NCBI GenBank assembly: GCA_935421135.1
Contig: OW285197.1
Coordinates: forward strand, 3,686,850-3,750,849
Direction: 5' to 3'
DNA length: 64,000 nt
From: Bugulina stolonifera
Lineage: Eukaryota; Bryozoa; Gymnolaemata; Cheilostomatida; Bugulidae
Shown one piece after another: positions 13,190-25,622 of this stretch (position 1 is its first letter; the number at the start of each line of letters is the position of its first letter). The position numbers and the translations under genes were made by a program. A model generated the notes under the pieces. It did not search any database. It saw nothing but the letters and a program-made list of their open reading frames with translations, and was not told where the DNA came from.

Positions 13190-13283
13190 GATCAGCCTTT
13201 GATGTTTATAATGTAGTGATAAAATCTATAGGCAGCTCAATGTTACCCAGAAAGTAAGTAACACATTGGGTGAGGTACTTGCT

Positions 13284-13292
13284 CTTTTATAT
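13284..13292 (-). promoter_or_regulatory. TATA box of lectin L1
   Basis: ATATAAAAG on the minus strand, about 95 nt upstream of the L1 start codon. L2 has an equivalent box at about the same distance. Confidence 0.55.
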
Positions 13293-13293
13293 G

Positions 13294-16200
13294 GGTTCTT
13301 TTTGTTGTTTGTTTTTTGTGTGGTGAGGCAGATCATTACGAGTTTTGGCAATTGTTGCTGTTTGTGCAGATTTTTTCCCAAAATAGCTATAATTGTGCTA
13401 CAAAAGCCAAGTTTTGAACGTGTCTGACATACAAGTGGACAAGTTGATAAAACAAAACAAATTCATTATTGAAGTATAATGGGTTATGTGAACAGATATT
13501 TTGATAATTCAAATGAATACTGGAGCTTTTTTATCTTCTTTCCCACTAAATAACTGTATAAAGTGATATAGAGGTAGCACTGTAATATGTATTTTTGGTT
13601 TTTGTTGCTACCACATGAAGATACTTTGTTATTGTAAAACTACTTCCAGGGAGGATCTAGTTTTGCCGAACACCATGACTTGTGAATTTGATTATTAGCA
13701 GTGGTGTTTTACAATGGACTAATCTTAGTGCGGAACTCATTGAGTTGTGACAAGAAGACATGAGTATTTTTTTAAATACATGCATATGGATTAGATATAA
13801 GACAAATGCCTCATGAAAGGACTGATGAAATTTTCAAATTTGATCATAGTTACGCCGTAACCACAAGAAAGAGGCAAAGAACTAAAATGTACTTGGGTCT
13901 TACTAGTATAAACGTTGTTAACCCTAAAACCTGTAGTCAACACTATTATGACATGTAATTGCTCCTGGGATAAACCAACCAAGGACTTAAATAAATTTCA
14001 AATGAACTGCTCACTTCTTGAGTAGTCAACTCTCTGCATTACTTATTGTACTATGTAATAGAAGAATAATACGAGAATTTAAGAGAATGAAACAACAAGA
14101 GTTCAATATTGTAGTGCTTGGCTCGATAGCTGAGATGCAGTCAGAGTACGGAGGAGAGAGCCAAAACTGGCTCATCCAGCAGAACTTAAGGGGAAGCAAG
14201 TCAAACCAAACAGTGTAAGCACTCTACAAGGATGAATGTAACAATGAACATATAGATGGTCTGTGTCACGCAATACTCGAAGGTGGGACTGCTAAACTCC
14301 TAGCTGGAATGGTCCTATCTGGCACAGAACCTGCAGCTGTGTGAAAGCTGGGTAGTGGTACTTAGTCACAAGACTCCTACCTGCAACATCAAGGGTCAGC
14401 AAAGAGTGATTGTATATACAATTATACATGTAGATGGGACACTTCTGATATAGTGCTCTTTGTTATACTACTTTTGTTAAGAAATATAAATATAGGCAGT
14501 GACGTTTGTGCAATCTACATATTGTATTATGTCGATTATTTTCAAAAAGTGCTAAACAATTAATATCGCGCCACAGCATTCCGATTCTGCAAAAAGTATC
14601 AATGCATGATACCGCAAGTCATGGCTCGCTGTATATTAGTGATGTTTAACTTATTAATTGCTGAAGACTGTGGATAAAACATGCTGCACGCTACCATAAT
14701 TATAATGTATAAGATTGTTGAGGATTAGGGATGGAAAGCATTAAACTAAGAGTTAAGGGTTTGAGTAAAGATTGTGATGCCAATTACCGGATAGAAATTT
14801 ATCTACAACACATGCATACATAATTTCTGTTCTAAATGTTTGCTCGTTTTTGACTTACTTTCCTGGAGCAACAATGTATATTAACATCTGCTGGTAGCAT
14901 TGTACTGATAGAAGTTTATGATGTGAGTGCTACCACATGACCAAGAAATCATTGCCAGTATTAACTCCTTAAAAAGGTGTGACATATTACCTGATATGAT
15001 TACCAGAGTTTACTTGCCATCTCAGAGCAATTTATTTAATTTGCTTCAAATAAAACTGTAAGATGATGCTAAGTAATGACGGTATATCCTGTTAAACCAT
15101 GTTCTAACACTCGGAGTGTAGTATTATGCTGTGATAACCAACGTCATTATGTTAAACATTCCACTTGACTCTGTAGACAAGTAATATTCACATCAGACAA
15201 ATTAACAGCATGCATATCAGTGGAATCGGAAGTGGATGAAAAGGCCAAGTGCTACTTCCAGGATTTTGTTATGAAAGTCATAATTGCATTGCAACATGCT
15301 GGCACTAACACTGATATCAACATTTGAACGTGACACAGATAAAGCTAATCAGGTTCTGCAATGACACATAATACATGTATATGTATCTGTATATATACAC
15401 TATATTGGTATGATGCAACAATTGAAAACGCAGAATGTAAGCTCATTATTAATGTAAGTCTTGGTTTAGTGTGCTAAAGTTACAGCAAAATCCTAATATG
15501 GATCCAAAGCAGCTAGAACAAATTTTAAACAAGACTACCAGCAATTTCACCTGTTCACTCAGACCTTAATAGGGTATAAACATAATCATTTCAGAAATTT
15601 TACTGATGCTTTTGTACCATTCTATATGATTGTATGTATCATGTACCTTTAACAAGTACATTAATTACACATATCCAGTCAAACTACAATTTATGAGACC
15701 CGCAATCTGTATTAGTTTCATTTTTTTTCTTCTTCTTAGGCCAATAATACGCAAACTACATGAGTAGTATAATTATACATGTACATTGTAACTGCAGACA
15801 TACACTGTATTTAAAGCACAGCCATAAAGTTACAGTGGTTAAATACATGTACATGGATATACATTGTATAAATTTCAGGTATAGAACATCTATGCGGAAA
15901 TTTCATGCAATAATGCAGTTGACTGTATTTCAAGGCTCCACGAAACACAGGCATTGACCCCTTTAACACCCCTTCTACAGCACAATGGTTGTATAGGGAT
16001 TTTTTTGTGTCCACTTGTGTCCACTTGTGTATACTGTCTTTTTGAGACAAGTATGCATTATGTATGCAATGTGCTCTGTCGAGTACCTGAGTAGATGAAG
16101 TACCATATCCCCTCAATTCCCAATCAGCAGTTATTCTTACATTTAGCAAACTATGTTCCTAACTGTCCATGGACAGACTTATCACAAACGAAACATTAAT

Positions 16201-19091
16201 TACTCACAAGCAAGACTTCAGTAACATCCAAATAATCATTTATACTTTTTCATGGATATCTTATAAATTTAGAGTCCTTCTTCCTTCAATCTTGATTTTC
16301 TTCTGCTTCTGCTATAAATATCAACACATGACAATGTACTGATGCAGTTTAGCGTAACACATTAATAATTGTATCATTTTGTTTGCTTTGCATGTACATT
16401 TCCGTCTGAGTTTAAATTTTCCTGCAGCAGATTTGCGTATACATGGTTGTGCTTTTTATGGAAAAACAAATTAGTATGAAACATTAGTGTTTTTCTGTTT
16501 TATGGCCTGAACTTCAGTAAGTCGAGGACATTGACATCCAGATAATGATCGCCAATCTAGTCTCATTACCTTTGCATATAAAATATTCTTGGTATATTGA
16601 TACATGTACTGTTACGGGACATTTATCAAAATACCTACAGTACGTACTGTTTGCCACATAGAAAACACTGTTTATAGTGTTCTACTGAGTATAAATTTTA
16701 GGCAAACAGCTAATTTAAATGAATTTGCTTCAGATTCTGTAAAACTGTAGGTTGCATCCACTACAATGTAGTAACTGTAAAACGGTTGAGTATTCACAAA
16801 TTATTTCATAAAAACATAAAGGTGTCCAATCTGTGGTCACATTCTGCAAGCCAGAAGTCAATCTATTCTGGTTTCTGGATGTTTACTTGTTTTTCCCATT
16901 CACTCCATGAACTATTTTAACATCTGCTGGTAGCACTGAAATAACAAAAAAATAACTTCATTGCTACCACAGGAATTTGAGATCATGGTCAAAATGATGA
17001 TTTTCAACTGGATGTCATATAAGTAATGTTAACATTTATTTGCCATCCATCTGGTGCGCATTTAGACAGGCAGGGAAGTATCGGCCAGTATATTCCTCCT
17101 AAAATAATAAACAGAGCATAGTTACATTCTCTATCTGTACTGTCTGCTTGAAAAGGAAGCATTGACATAGAGAAGTAGACGTGTATGCAGGTACATGTAA
17201 ATGTACCTGCGTACACATGTACACATGTAAATGTAGATAAACATAGTAGCAAGTAGCTCCCTCTACAACCATTGTGCTGCAGAAGGAGTTTTAATTTGGC
17301 TATTGCTTGGGTTTCATGGAGCCTTGATTTGCACCCGGCTGCAAATACAGTGCAATAGCTGTGCCTAGAGTTCTCATAACTAGAAGTAATAAATGTAACC
17401 TCTAACAACCGAAAAGCTGTATTTAAAATACAATGTACAGGCTATGAATATATAGGCCTACTTCAGAAGAAAGCAATAATTCTCCATTGGACGTCACGCA
17501 AGTTACATATAATTTAGCCATACATACATAAAGGAATTCGCTTGTTGTCGGAAATGAGAAAGTTCAACAAAATTTTGACACCTGCAAAAGTTTTCATATC
17601 GGTAGAATATTATCAGTAAAATCTGTGGGATAAGTTTATTCCTACCCTACTCATTCTGTGTAACCAGATCAAATTGACGGTGGTCTTACTTGAAATTTGT
17701 TTTCTAGTTTAGACTTGTTGATTTTAATCCACGTCAATTTTGTCTCTCTGATTTTAGCACACTACACTAGTTATTGAAACTGAGTATTAAATGACTCTAC
17801 GCCTGGTATTTTTAATACATGTATAGTCACTAATATACAATATTATAATATTATCATGTGATACAGCATAACCTGAGAACCATTATATGTGTCACGTTCA
17901 GATGTTGCTATTAATAGCGCCGCATGCAGCAACATGACTTTCATAGCAACGTTTTTGTCTACAGTTTTGTGAGCAGTTGGATATATACAATTGTACATGC
18001 ACATGACGCTGGTTATAACAGCGTGTCATTACATAAATGAACTACACTACAAAGACCTAAATGTAACAGGATATAGACACAAATACATACCGTCTTGTTC
18101 AAGTTTATGTCTACTAAATTAAATAAATTGGTATCAGATGCTATCGTTTTAGTTTACGCAGCATGCCTATTATATTGATAATTTTTATTCAAACCTTATA
18201 CTTTTATTATCCTAAATTCACATCAATTCAATTCTTATTTATTGCACTACACAGCATGCCTTTCAAGCAAAGTGTTCGTTCAACAAGGACGTGCACGATT
18301 GCTTTGATTGCTGCTTATATGCGACATGCATGTATCATTGTTGTGATGCAATGTTGGTTTCTAGCACCATTTCAAAAGCAGCAGCATAATATACGTATAG
18401 TTCATGTAGCCTACATGTAGAAGTATATATAAATATAACCAGAGATATTGCTAAATGTAACTCTCCACTTTTTTATTTATGCACAAATAAAAATATCAAC
18501 AAGCAACATCGTATCAAAAGTGCCAGACTCATAATTATAGAGAGAGAGCCCATGCTGACAGAGTGATGCCGTAAAATATATGTCTCTATATCAGATTATG
18601 GAGATACTTGTGCAGCGGTGTGGGAAATAAACTGGACCCCTTTCTTTATTGAATGCGCTCTACATGCTTTTTGTTTCTAACTAAATTCCCAGCATTCTAT
18701 GTGAATAAAAGGTACAATTTATATATCATTAGAAAGGAAATTTTCTCAGGATTCTGAATCTGCTTGTCAAATTTTCCACTTACTTAAACAAAATTGAATT
18801 GCAAACCATTTACTCCAGTTAATTTCTCACAACATTGTACTACTCAGTGCAGGCTCCTTTCTCCTAGCATGTTGGCGATTTAATCCTTGAACTGCTAAAA
18901 ATCCCCAGCACATACATAATGCAATAAGTGCTCTAAAAATAACCATAAAATCAAGTGATTGGGCCAAGGGAAAAAGGGAAGATATCTCAAGAGGTGACAA
19001 CATGATGACCACATTTACATGATTGTGTATGTAAATCAGCTAATAAGGTCTGTATATGTAGCAGAATTAAAAAGTCTTATTTGCATTTTAC
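13294..19091. other. Duplicated non-coding DNA upstream of the lectins
   Basis: No supported exon. Two stretches, about 13.4-14.95 kb and 15.2-17.1 kb, resemble each other and 24.5-27.1 kb. Shared phrases include TTTGAACGTGACACA at 15.3 and 24.65 kb. AACATCTGCTGGTAG occurs near 14.88 and 16.92 kb, and the close variant GACATCTGCTGGTAG near 26.84 kb. An ORF at 17,004-17,408 falls in this repeat, but its counterpart at 27.0 kb has length changes that are not multiples of three, so it is not conserved coding DNA. Confidence 0.55.
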
Positions 19092-19158
19092 CAGCTTTAG
19101 CATTCACTGACCAGCATGCCAAGACAATGACACTAGCAATCAGGAGTATGACGTACAT
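19092..19158 (-). pseudogene. Orphan lectin-type signal-peptide exon (L3 remnant)
   Basis: ATG at 19158 opens MYVILLIASVIVLACWSVNA and runs into a GTAAAATGC donor in phase 1. This is closely parallel to exon 1 of L1 and L2 (both phase 1, with the shared CWSxN motif). No lectin-domain exons were found downstream on the minus strand down to 17.1 kb. The simplest reading is the remnant of a third tandem copy that lost exons 2 and 3. Splicing to unrelated downstream sequence (an ORF at 18,827-19,012 exists) cannot be excluded. Confidence 0.5.
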
Positions 19159-21244
19159 TTTATTATGTATGACAGAAATCTAGCAGCAAAAACTTCTGCT
19201 ATCCAAAGAATGGGGGTGGTGCACTTGATACTCTCCTCTTTGTTTGAGACTCATCGCCTCCCTGTTGTTGATTAATACATGTACATCTAAATATAAACCA
19301 AAATTGTGACATCTGGCAAATCCTTTCTATTGTGGTTTATACAGTGGAGTTTTGTATTATAAAATGCTGGTTCTACATGTATAAATAGTGAGTTGAAACG
19401 TGGCTTGGACAATGTTTCTCAGGTTCCAATGCCCCATCATGGATTGTATATACAGTTTTAATCAAAGCAGTATTCATTAGTGTGTTTAAGTAAACGCTTC
19501 AATTCCAGTAAATGGTGCATAATTCTACGATGGCAGACAGAATTATGATTTATGATTTATGATTTATTATTCATAACACCTGCCTAATAAAAATATACAG
19601 TGTGAAGCAAAACTACAAAAGAAGTGGTGCAAGAAAGATCGCAATGATTTCAATGAGCTCAACGGCAATAATATTGTTTGTATTACTACATTTTGCAGTA
19701 AAACAGTGTTCCTGGCTACACAGGACAGAATCGCTTGTCGGAATCCTCTAAACGTTTCAGCATCTTATAAATGCTTTGACGGTGAGGTGTTTATTTTAGA
19801 GAAGTATCAACATTGGCAGTTGTTTCATTACATTTCATGGAATCCAAGTTGGTTTTGTGATTATTGTGTTCTGTCCATCATTCTCTTAGATTAGGCGCCG
19901 GTTTGCCTGTAGTTTGTACCCTTTTTAGTGATAGACCTTTCTCACATATATAAAATAATGTACATGTACATATACATGGTTGTATGCGCCATTTTTTTCC
20001 GGCTTCTGATAAACTAGTATATATGTACATGTAACTTTCTCAGCAAAAAATATTGATCAGTCAAATATAATATCAGTATCTTCAAAGTATTGAGTATTCA
20101 TACAATGTACATTTGGTCTAATTTTGAATGCCAATGTACACTATGACATGTAGAATTTCAGTTTCTTTTAACTACTGCGGTCTGCCATTACAGCTGATTT
20201 TGATTGATTATAAATTATCTCAAGCTTCTTTGTTTTCAATCGGGAGCAAATGATCATAGTCATTATATAAAATCATCACCACACGCCACTGTTTTTCTGA
20301 TTTTGGCCTCACTTCTTATATAGAAGATATATTTCACAGAAAATAAAATTGCTTTTTCCAGTTATATAAAGGTAACCAAAGGTTGTCATTCTAATAAATA
20401 ATATCAAGTTAAGTATTATGTACATTTGATTACTACCATTACATAGACTTTTGCCGTTATAATTTAGGAATAGAATTCTACTTGACAAATAATATATCCT
20501 TGACATCTCTAAATTCAAATGTTAATGGACTCTGGATAAGCCACCGCAAAACAAGCTCAAAATCAAGGCTAGCAGTTGTTTGTCTTGATCTATGCACTGA
20601 ACCTGGAAAATCCAGTGCACCGGTTGTTGATTAAGATTATACACTAAATTATGTAACTACTTTCAGAAAAGTTACATAACCCTAATAGTACATGTAAATC
20701 ACTTACAATTATATACCGGTACATTTCAAAACTATTTCTCTATGTACATGTACTTGTTGATGTCATTTACTATTATGTACATGTACATGTACATTACCCT
20801 ACATGCAGGGTAATGTGGCGTAATTTCTAGTCATTAAGACAGTCAACCAGCGAAAAAAGTAAAGTTGTGTATAAGTTTTATTAAAAATACAGATTTTGAA
20901 TAACTTCTGTACGTATAGTAGTCACTCTACTTAGATAGATGCTTCCTTTGCTAATTATGGTGATATTTTACTTCCTACACCTACACGTACAATGTACAAT
21001 AATTATTATAACCATATAACTATAATATTGCGATGGTACGCCAAGTCGTATCTTACATCTGACACTCATTATTGTGTGCATACATGTATATATCTGCTTG
21101 TACTTTACTCTCATATTGTTGTATATGATTATATGATTATATCTAAGTCTTTTAATGTCTTTTATACCCATGTACAGAGGCCCGACCTCTCAGAATCCAT
21201 TGATACTCATTTTGTACATGAATTGGACCATTATAAGCAACTTT
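19159..21244. other. Intergenic, no supported gene
   Basis: AT-rich DNA with many TACATGTA/GTACATGTAC palindromes, for example around 20,750-20,800. The short ORFs here show no domain or splice context. Confidence 0.4.
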
Positions 21245-21650
21245 TGTAGAACCCGACCTATCTTGTTGCGCAACTTCCGGACGACCACACGTCGTCTTTT
21301 CCCGACGTCACGTCGGCCGGAAGTCCTTATACTATATAAAGGGCACTGTTTTACTGTTCATTGTCTCAGTCTACACTTGGTTTTCAATAAAGACAAATCT
21401 ATTATACTTGATACAGAGACTTTCACTTCCTTTTGTCAGGTCATTCGCTTAGCGAACCACCTACTAGGTCGGATCACTCTCTTTCATTGTATAGTCTGAA
21501 GGTCAGACTTGGGACCAGATGGGTCGTCTTTGGTAGTTCTTGGGCTACTGAGACCGCTCGATCTTTCATGTAATGCGAAGTCCTATTACCACTCATAGGC
21601 ACTTCATTTCTGGGTCGATAGTCGTCCAAGGACGACCGCACCAAATCACA
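21245..21650 (+). mobile_element. Probable solo LTR, plus orientation (family 2)
   Basis: It has promoter-like architecture: CTATATAAAGGGC at about 21,332-21,343 followed by AATAAA at 21,386-21,391. It is locally GC-richer than its surroundings and opens TGTAGAACCCGACC. The TATA and poly(A) spacing resembles family 1, but the sequence is unrelated. The borders are uncertain (TG..CA rule only) and no target-site duplication was found. Confidence 0.4.
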
Positions 21651-22336
21651 GAAACCATTACAATATTATACCACAATGTGCATGTAATATAATATTGTCC
21701 ATAATGCAAGTAGTACAGTACAAAATGTTTTCAATGTGGAGTTGGCTACCCTCTGCTAGATACATATAGATCATTGAGTTGCCTTCGCTTACCCATGTAG
21801 GCTGTAGATTGCGATCAAAGTGCCTGCTTAGCTAAGACAAAATATCTATTCACATGATTTTTGTAGCAAATGTTATAAAATCAACAGGAATTATGAACAA
21901 TATTATTATTCTAGCAACTTGCATGGTTTCTGTCATAACATTGAGTCAACATGTAGAGAGAGTTGTCTTCTCCTGTCTATTAAACAGTCATTATGTTAAA
22001 CCACTATATTGTCGCACTATGCAGTATTTTCGAATAATCTTGTTTATCCTTTTTCAGTAAGATTGATGTTTTGTTTGTGTTTGGTAACCTACCAGCTGCC
22101 AAGACAGCCCATCCTGAGAATTCTAGGACACACTATGTTCTAGAACTTGCAACTCATTGCATTGTTATTATGGCATGACTCTAACATACTTGTTCATCGC
22201 TGTGCTCAAGAGTTATTTATAGAATGACGGTTGGAGCTGGTTCAACAAGATTATCTGGCTATTTGATGCTAGTAGCTTACCTAAGTGTACAGAAGTTACA
22301 ATAAAATGGACTTGGGACAGACATCGCCATAGCAAG

Positions 22337-22615
22337 TTAACAGGTCTCAGCGCTGACTGGAGGTGATAATAGCCAGTATTTGAATGAGGTTATCTTGGCT
22401 GCCATTAGGTTCACAAAGACGAACACTGAATTAAATATAGTGCTCAAACTATAGGCTATCCCAACGAACAAGAATGTTTCTCTCGCCAGATTTTTATTGG
22501 ATGCTATAACTAACCAGGCTTGCGGCAGCGTCAAGAATAGGTATATAAAAAATCTCTCAGATGCGAAACTACTGAGTCGTCGGGATTTCTTCCCAAGATA
22601 TTTTTGTAAAGCCAC
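22337..22615 (-). CDS. Unrecognised 92-codon ORF, two hydrophobic segments
   Basis: ATG at 22615, stop at 22337, lying just past the 3' end of lectin L2 on the same strand. It has two hydrophobic stretches (about residues 22-38 and 48-70, the second containing FLFVGIAYSLSTIFNSVFVF). It could be a membrane-protein exon or a chance frame. It matches no family I can name, and no splice sites are evident. Confidence 0.25.
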   Translation of the reverse strand: MALQKYLGKKSRRLSSFASERFFIYLFLTLPQAWLVIASNKNLARETFLFVGIAYSLSTIFNSVFVFVNLMAAKITSFKYWLLSPPVSAETC

Positions 22616-22840
22616 CTACAGGAAACCTTTGAGGTTGAACAGTTCACTTGTATTTTGCCATTGTACATGTTGGTGAAATTCGGTCGAGAAGTCAATGGTG
22701 GAAAAGGAATACGAAATGTTTGTTCATGATTACATGGTTAAAAATAATTATCAACAAGGTCAACCTATGAACTGTGGGTTGCATAGTTATATTTCAATGA
22801 CAATTAAACTTGAACATTATGTTTTAATAAGATCATAAAT

Positions 22841-24387
22841 TCATGCTGACTTTTCGCACGCGAACCACTTGGTTGATTCACAGCTGTTGTCATCCCAAAG
22901 GAAATATCTGCCATTGTCATCCTGAGGTCGGTCATAAACACATTCGCCACCGTTATTACTTGAATTTGGCTCACCAAGGTCAAAGTTGTTCAATTGTAGT
23001 GGCTTAGTCACACGACCATGCCAGATCCACTTTCCTTCTGTTTTGATTAATCCCAGCCAGATGCCTTTGTTCTGCTTCCAAACTACAAGATACATGTACA
23101 TGTTTATCATGTTCTGATGCATTGAGACAGGGAATGAATAAGTATTCGCATATCTTTAGAACTAAAGTTGTCCTGTCTGAAATGGTGACACAGAACTGTT
23201 CTAATTCAATTGCAATGATTGTTTTCATGTTTAATAACATACTGTTGAATACAATGCTATGTCACACGAGCATAATATAGCAGTATTGTCTTTGTCCAAC
23301 TTGGATGCTAGATACCACGCAGGGTAAGATTTAGACGCTAATTTATTGCACTTGTGAATATCCGCTTGACCGAGTGAATATAATGTTATTGTGTATTTCT
23401 TTGTTTATGATTATTAGATGCAATACACAATGGGCATGTATCTGGTCAAGTTGACAATGGATGGTTAACTGGAATCTATAACAGAGCTGCAGTCGGGGCA
23501 TAACAAATTGAAATGGCAGCAACACAGATCACGCATTTGGTTACTTGTTACATGTAATTATTTATTTATTTATTTATTTGTTTATTTTATACCTGAGTTG
23601 GTGAGTCTTAGTGTTTGGAACCAGTTGATGCTTTCTAGGGTATCAAGTACTACTAGACCTTCTCCAGCTAGATGGCAGTGGAACCAGGCTCCGAACCAAG
23701 ATCTGGATGACTGAATCAATCTCATGCAAGTTCTAGAGAATGGGTTGTGGACGTAACCTCCACGGCAAGGACTGCTGACTCGCAGCGCACTCTTGGATAG
23801 TAGGCTCTGCCGAAATGCTTAAATAAAACATCATATCTCCTTAGCATTGCAACAAAATGTAGACATTGTCAGAAATATGATTGTTATAGGCTGTCAATAA
23901 AATAAACTAATTGATTAATTGCTCAATTTCACTTACTGACTTTACTAATAATATTATATTAAATTGTTAAAAGCAGTTGAAAATGTTAATAATATAACAA
24001 ATTATTAAAGCCAGTATGTAAAAGCCAATAATTCTGATGACAGGTAAACAATTGACTTTCTTTGACTTGGTATTTTAAATTTTTATGGTGATTGGCAGGC
24101 GAAAAGAAAAGCTATATTGCATTAAAAAGGTTTTCAGGAAACGGCTCTCTGCATTTTAATAAATAGGTTACTCGTTTGAATGTTCTAAAATTGTGGTCAA
24201 GTTATACTAAGTATAGTTTTGGTTACAGTTTAGATGTCTGTAGAACAGATTCAGTTGGTAGAAGCACAATCAGTCTTAGTAATAAATATATGAGTGTGGA
24301 AATTTATATATTACCATTTTCAGCAGCTCCAGCATTGACTGACCAACATGCCAAGAGAAGGACACCAGCAACTAGGAGTATCTTCAT
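22841..24387 (-). CDS. Secreted C-type lectin L2 (EPN type)
   Basis: Exons on the minus strand: 24315-24387, 23593-23817 and 22841-23082. Total 540 nt, 179 aa, TGA stop. Exon 1 is a signal peptide (MKILLVAGVLLLACWSVNAG). The lectin domain reads CRGGYVHNPFSRTCMRL, then WFGAWFHCHLAGEGLVVL, GIWLGL, EPNSSNNGGEC, WDDNSC and terminal FACEKSA. Six cysteines, EPN and WDD are kept as in L1. The exon 2 acceptor is TTTAAG, unusual but supported by homology with L1. Exon 3 has a three-residue insertion relative to L1 after EPN, and exon 2 is three codons shorter, so the total length is identical. Likely a secreted sugar-binding protein in defence or symbiont recognition (inference from the family). A TATA box lies at about 24,471-24,477. 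Confidence 0.9.
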
Positions 24388-24470
24388 GATTCACTTTATG
24401 TTGTACAGGAGTGCGTCGTCACCATGTACTATACTGTGAACAAGTGTGACACTCTTGATAAGGTGCCCCA

Positions 24471-24477
24471 TTTTATA
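24471..24477 (-). promoter_or_regulatory. TATA box of lectin L2
   Basis: TATAAAA on the minus strand, about 85 nt upstream of the L2 ATG, matching the position of the L1 box. Confidence 0.5.
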
Positions 24478-24693
24478 CTGTTTTTGTTTCCTTGTTAATA
24501 ATGCTTATAGACATAAATTGAGATGGTTGCTCAAATTATTTGGCAACACCTTTGGTTTATATTTATAATCTGCTGGTATTTTTCAAATATTGTTATGGGT
24601 GTCACATTGCATCAGAACATGTTGGCTCTATAAATATCAATGTTTGAACGTGACACATATAATGTTTATCAGGTTGTGCAATGTCACATGATA

Positions 24694-25620
24694 CAGAGGT
24701 GTGCAAAATAGTTGGGACGCTCTAATACAGTAGCTAAATTTGGAATACACTTGTAGTTCTGCCATTATACTAGTTGTTTTCCATCAAAGAATATAAGTAT
24801 ATTATATTAATTGATTCCTCTCATTCTAAGCAACACATTTATGCTTGTTTTAAATCTGTTATCTCACCTCTAGTGAAGTTACAATGCAAATACACTTTGA
24901 TTCAAGTTACATATACACGACCAAAGGTCGCTCGCTAAGGGATTGATTTACATGTATCTCTTCAACTAATTTCTCTACTAGCAATGGACTTTAACAGATT
25001 TTTAAACTTTACTCAAATGGTAAAGTCCTCAATTGTTGCATAATTCTTTGCTCACTTTTCTGCAATATTTCCATAATTTGGTTATAAGTAGTTGGAAAAA
25101 CCGCTGTTTCGTGAAATAGCTGCATTTCAAGGCAAGAAGTTTACCGCTATACTCTTGCATACCGATAACATGGCAATTGGAGAAAATTTTATTTAATTGT
25201 GGATTCCAAATTTTACTGTATATAACATTATTAACAGACGAAAGGGAACTGGTACTGTGGAAGATCTTCGAGCTGGAAAAGTAACTTCTTGTCTTGAAGC
25301 ATGGCCATTTCACGAAAGAAAAACTTCTGAAACCCTTATGCTCTGAGTAAAGTCTAAAACTCTTTTGAGGTTCATTGCTAGCGAAGAAATTAGTCTAAAA
25401 CATACATCAATCCCACAGCGAGTGACTTTTGTATACAAAACTTGACTCAAAGTGTATAATGCATTGTAACTTTACTGGAGATGTGTTAACTCAATTGAAA
25501 CAAGCATAAATGGGTTCCTTAGAGTGAGAGGATTCAATTGATATATGTATTTTTTCTGAAAGAGTGTATTCGAAATTTGGATGCTGCAGTAAAGCTTCCC
25601 AACTATTTTGACTACATCTG
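24694..25620 (+). mobile_element. Tc1/mariner-like element with long terminal repeats
   Basis: 927 bp flanked by TA on both sides (24692-24693 and 25621-25622). The left end CAGAGGTGTGCAAAATAGTT and the right end (reverse complement CAGATGTAGTCAAAATAGTT) pair over roughly 300 nt. The core retains part of a Tc1 transposase helix-turn-helix in plus orientation (NIINRRKGTGTVEDLRAGK, about 25,226-25,285). The catalytic DDE region is missing, so the element is non-autonomous. It sits in the duplicated lectin-upstream block. The paralogous block at about 15.36 kb lacks it, an empty site. Confidence 0.85.
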
Positions 25621-25622
25621 TA

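Noticed and set aside
17004..17408. 134-codon minus ORF
   Set aside because: Its paralogous segment at 27.0 kb has length changes that are not multiples of three, so the frame is not conserved.
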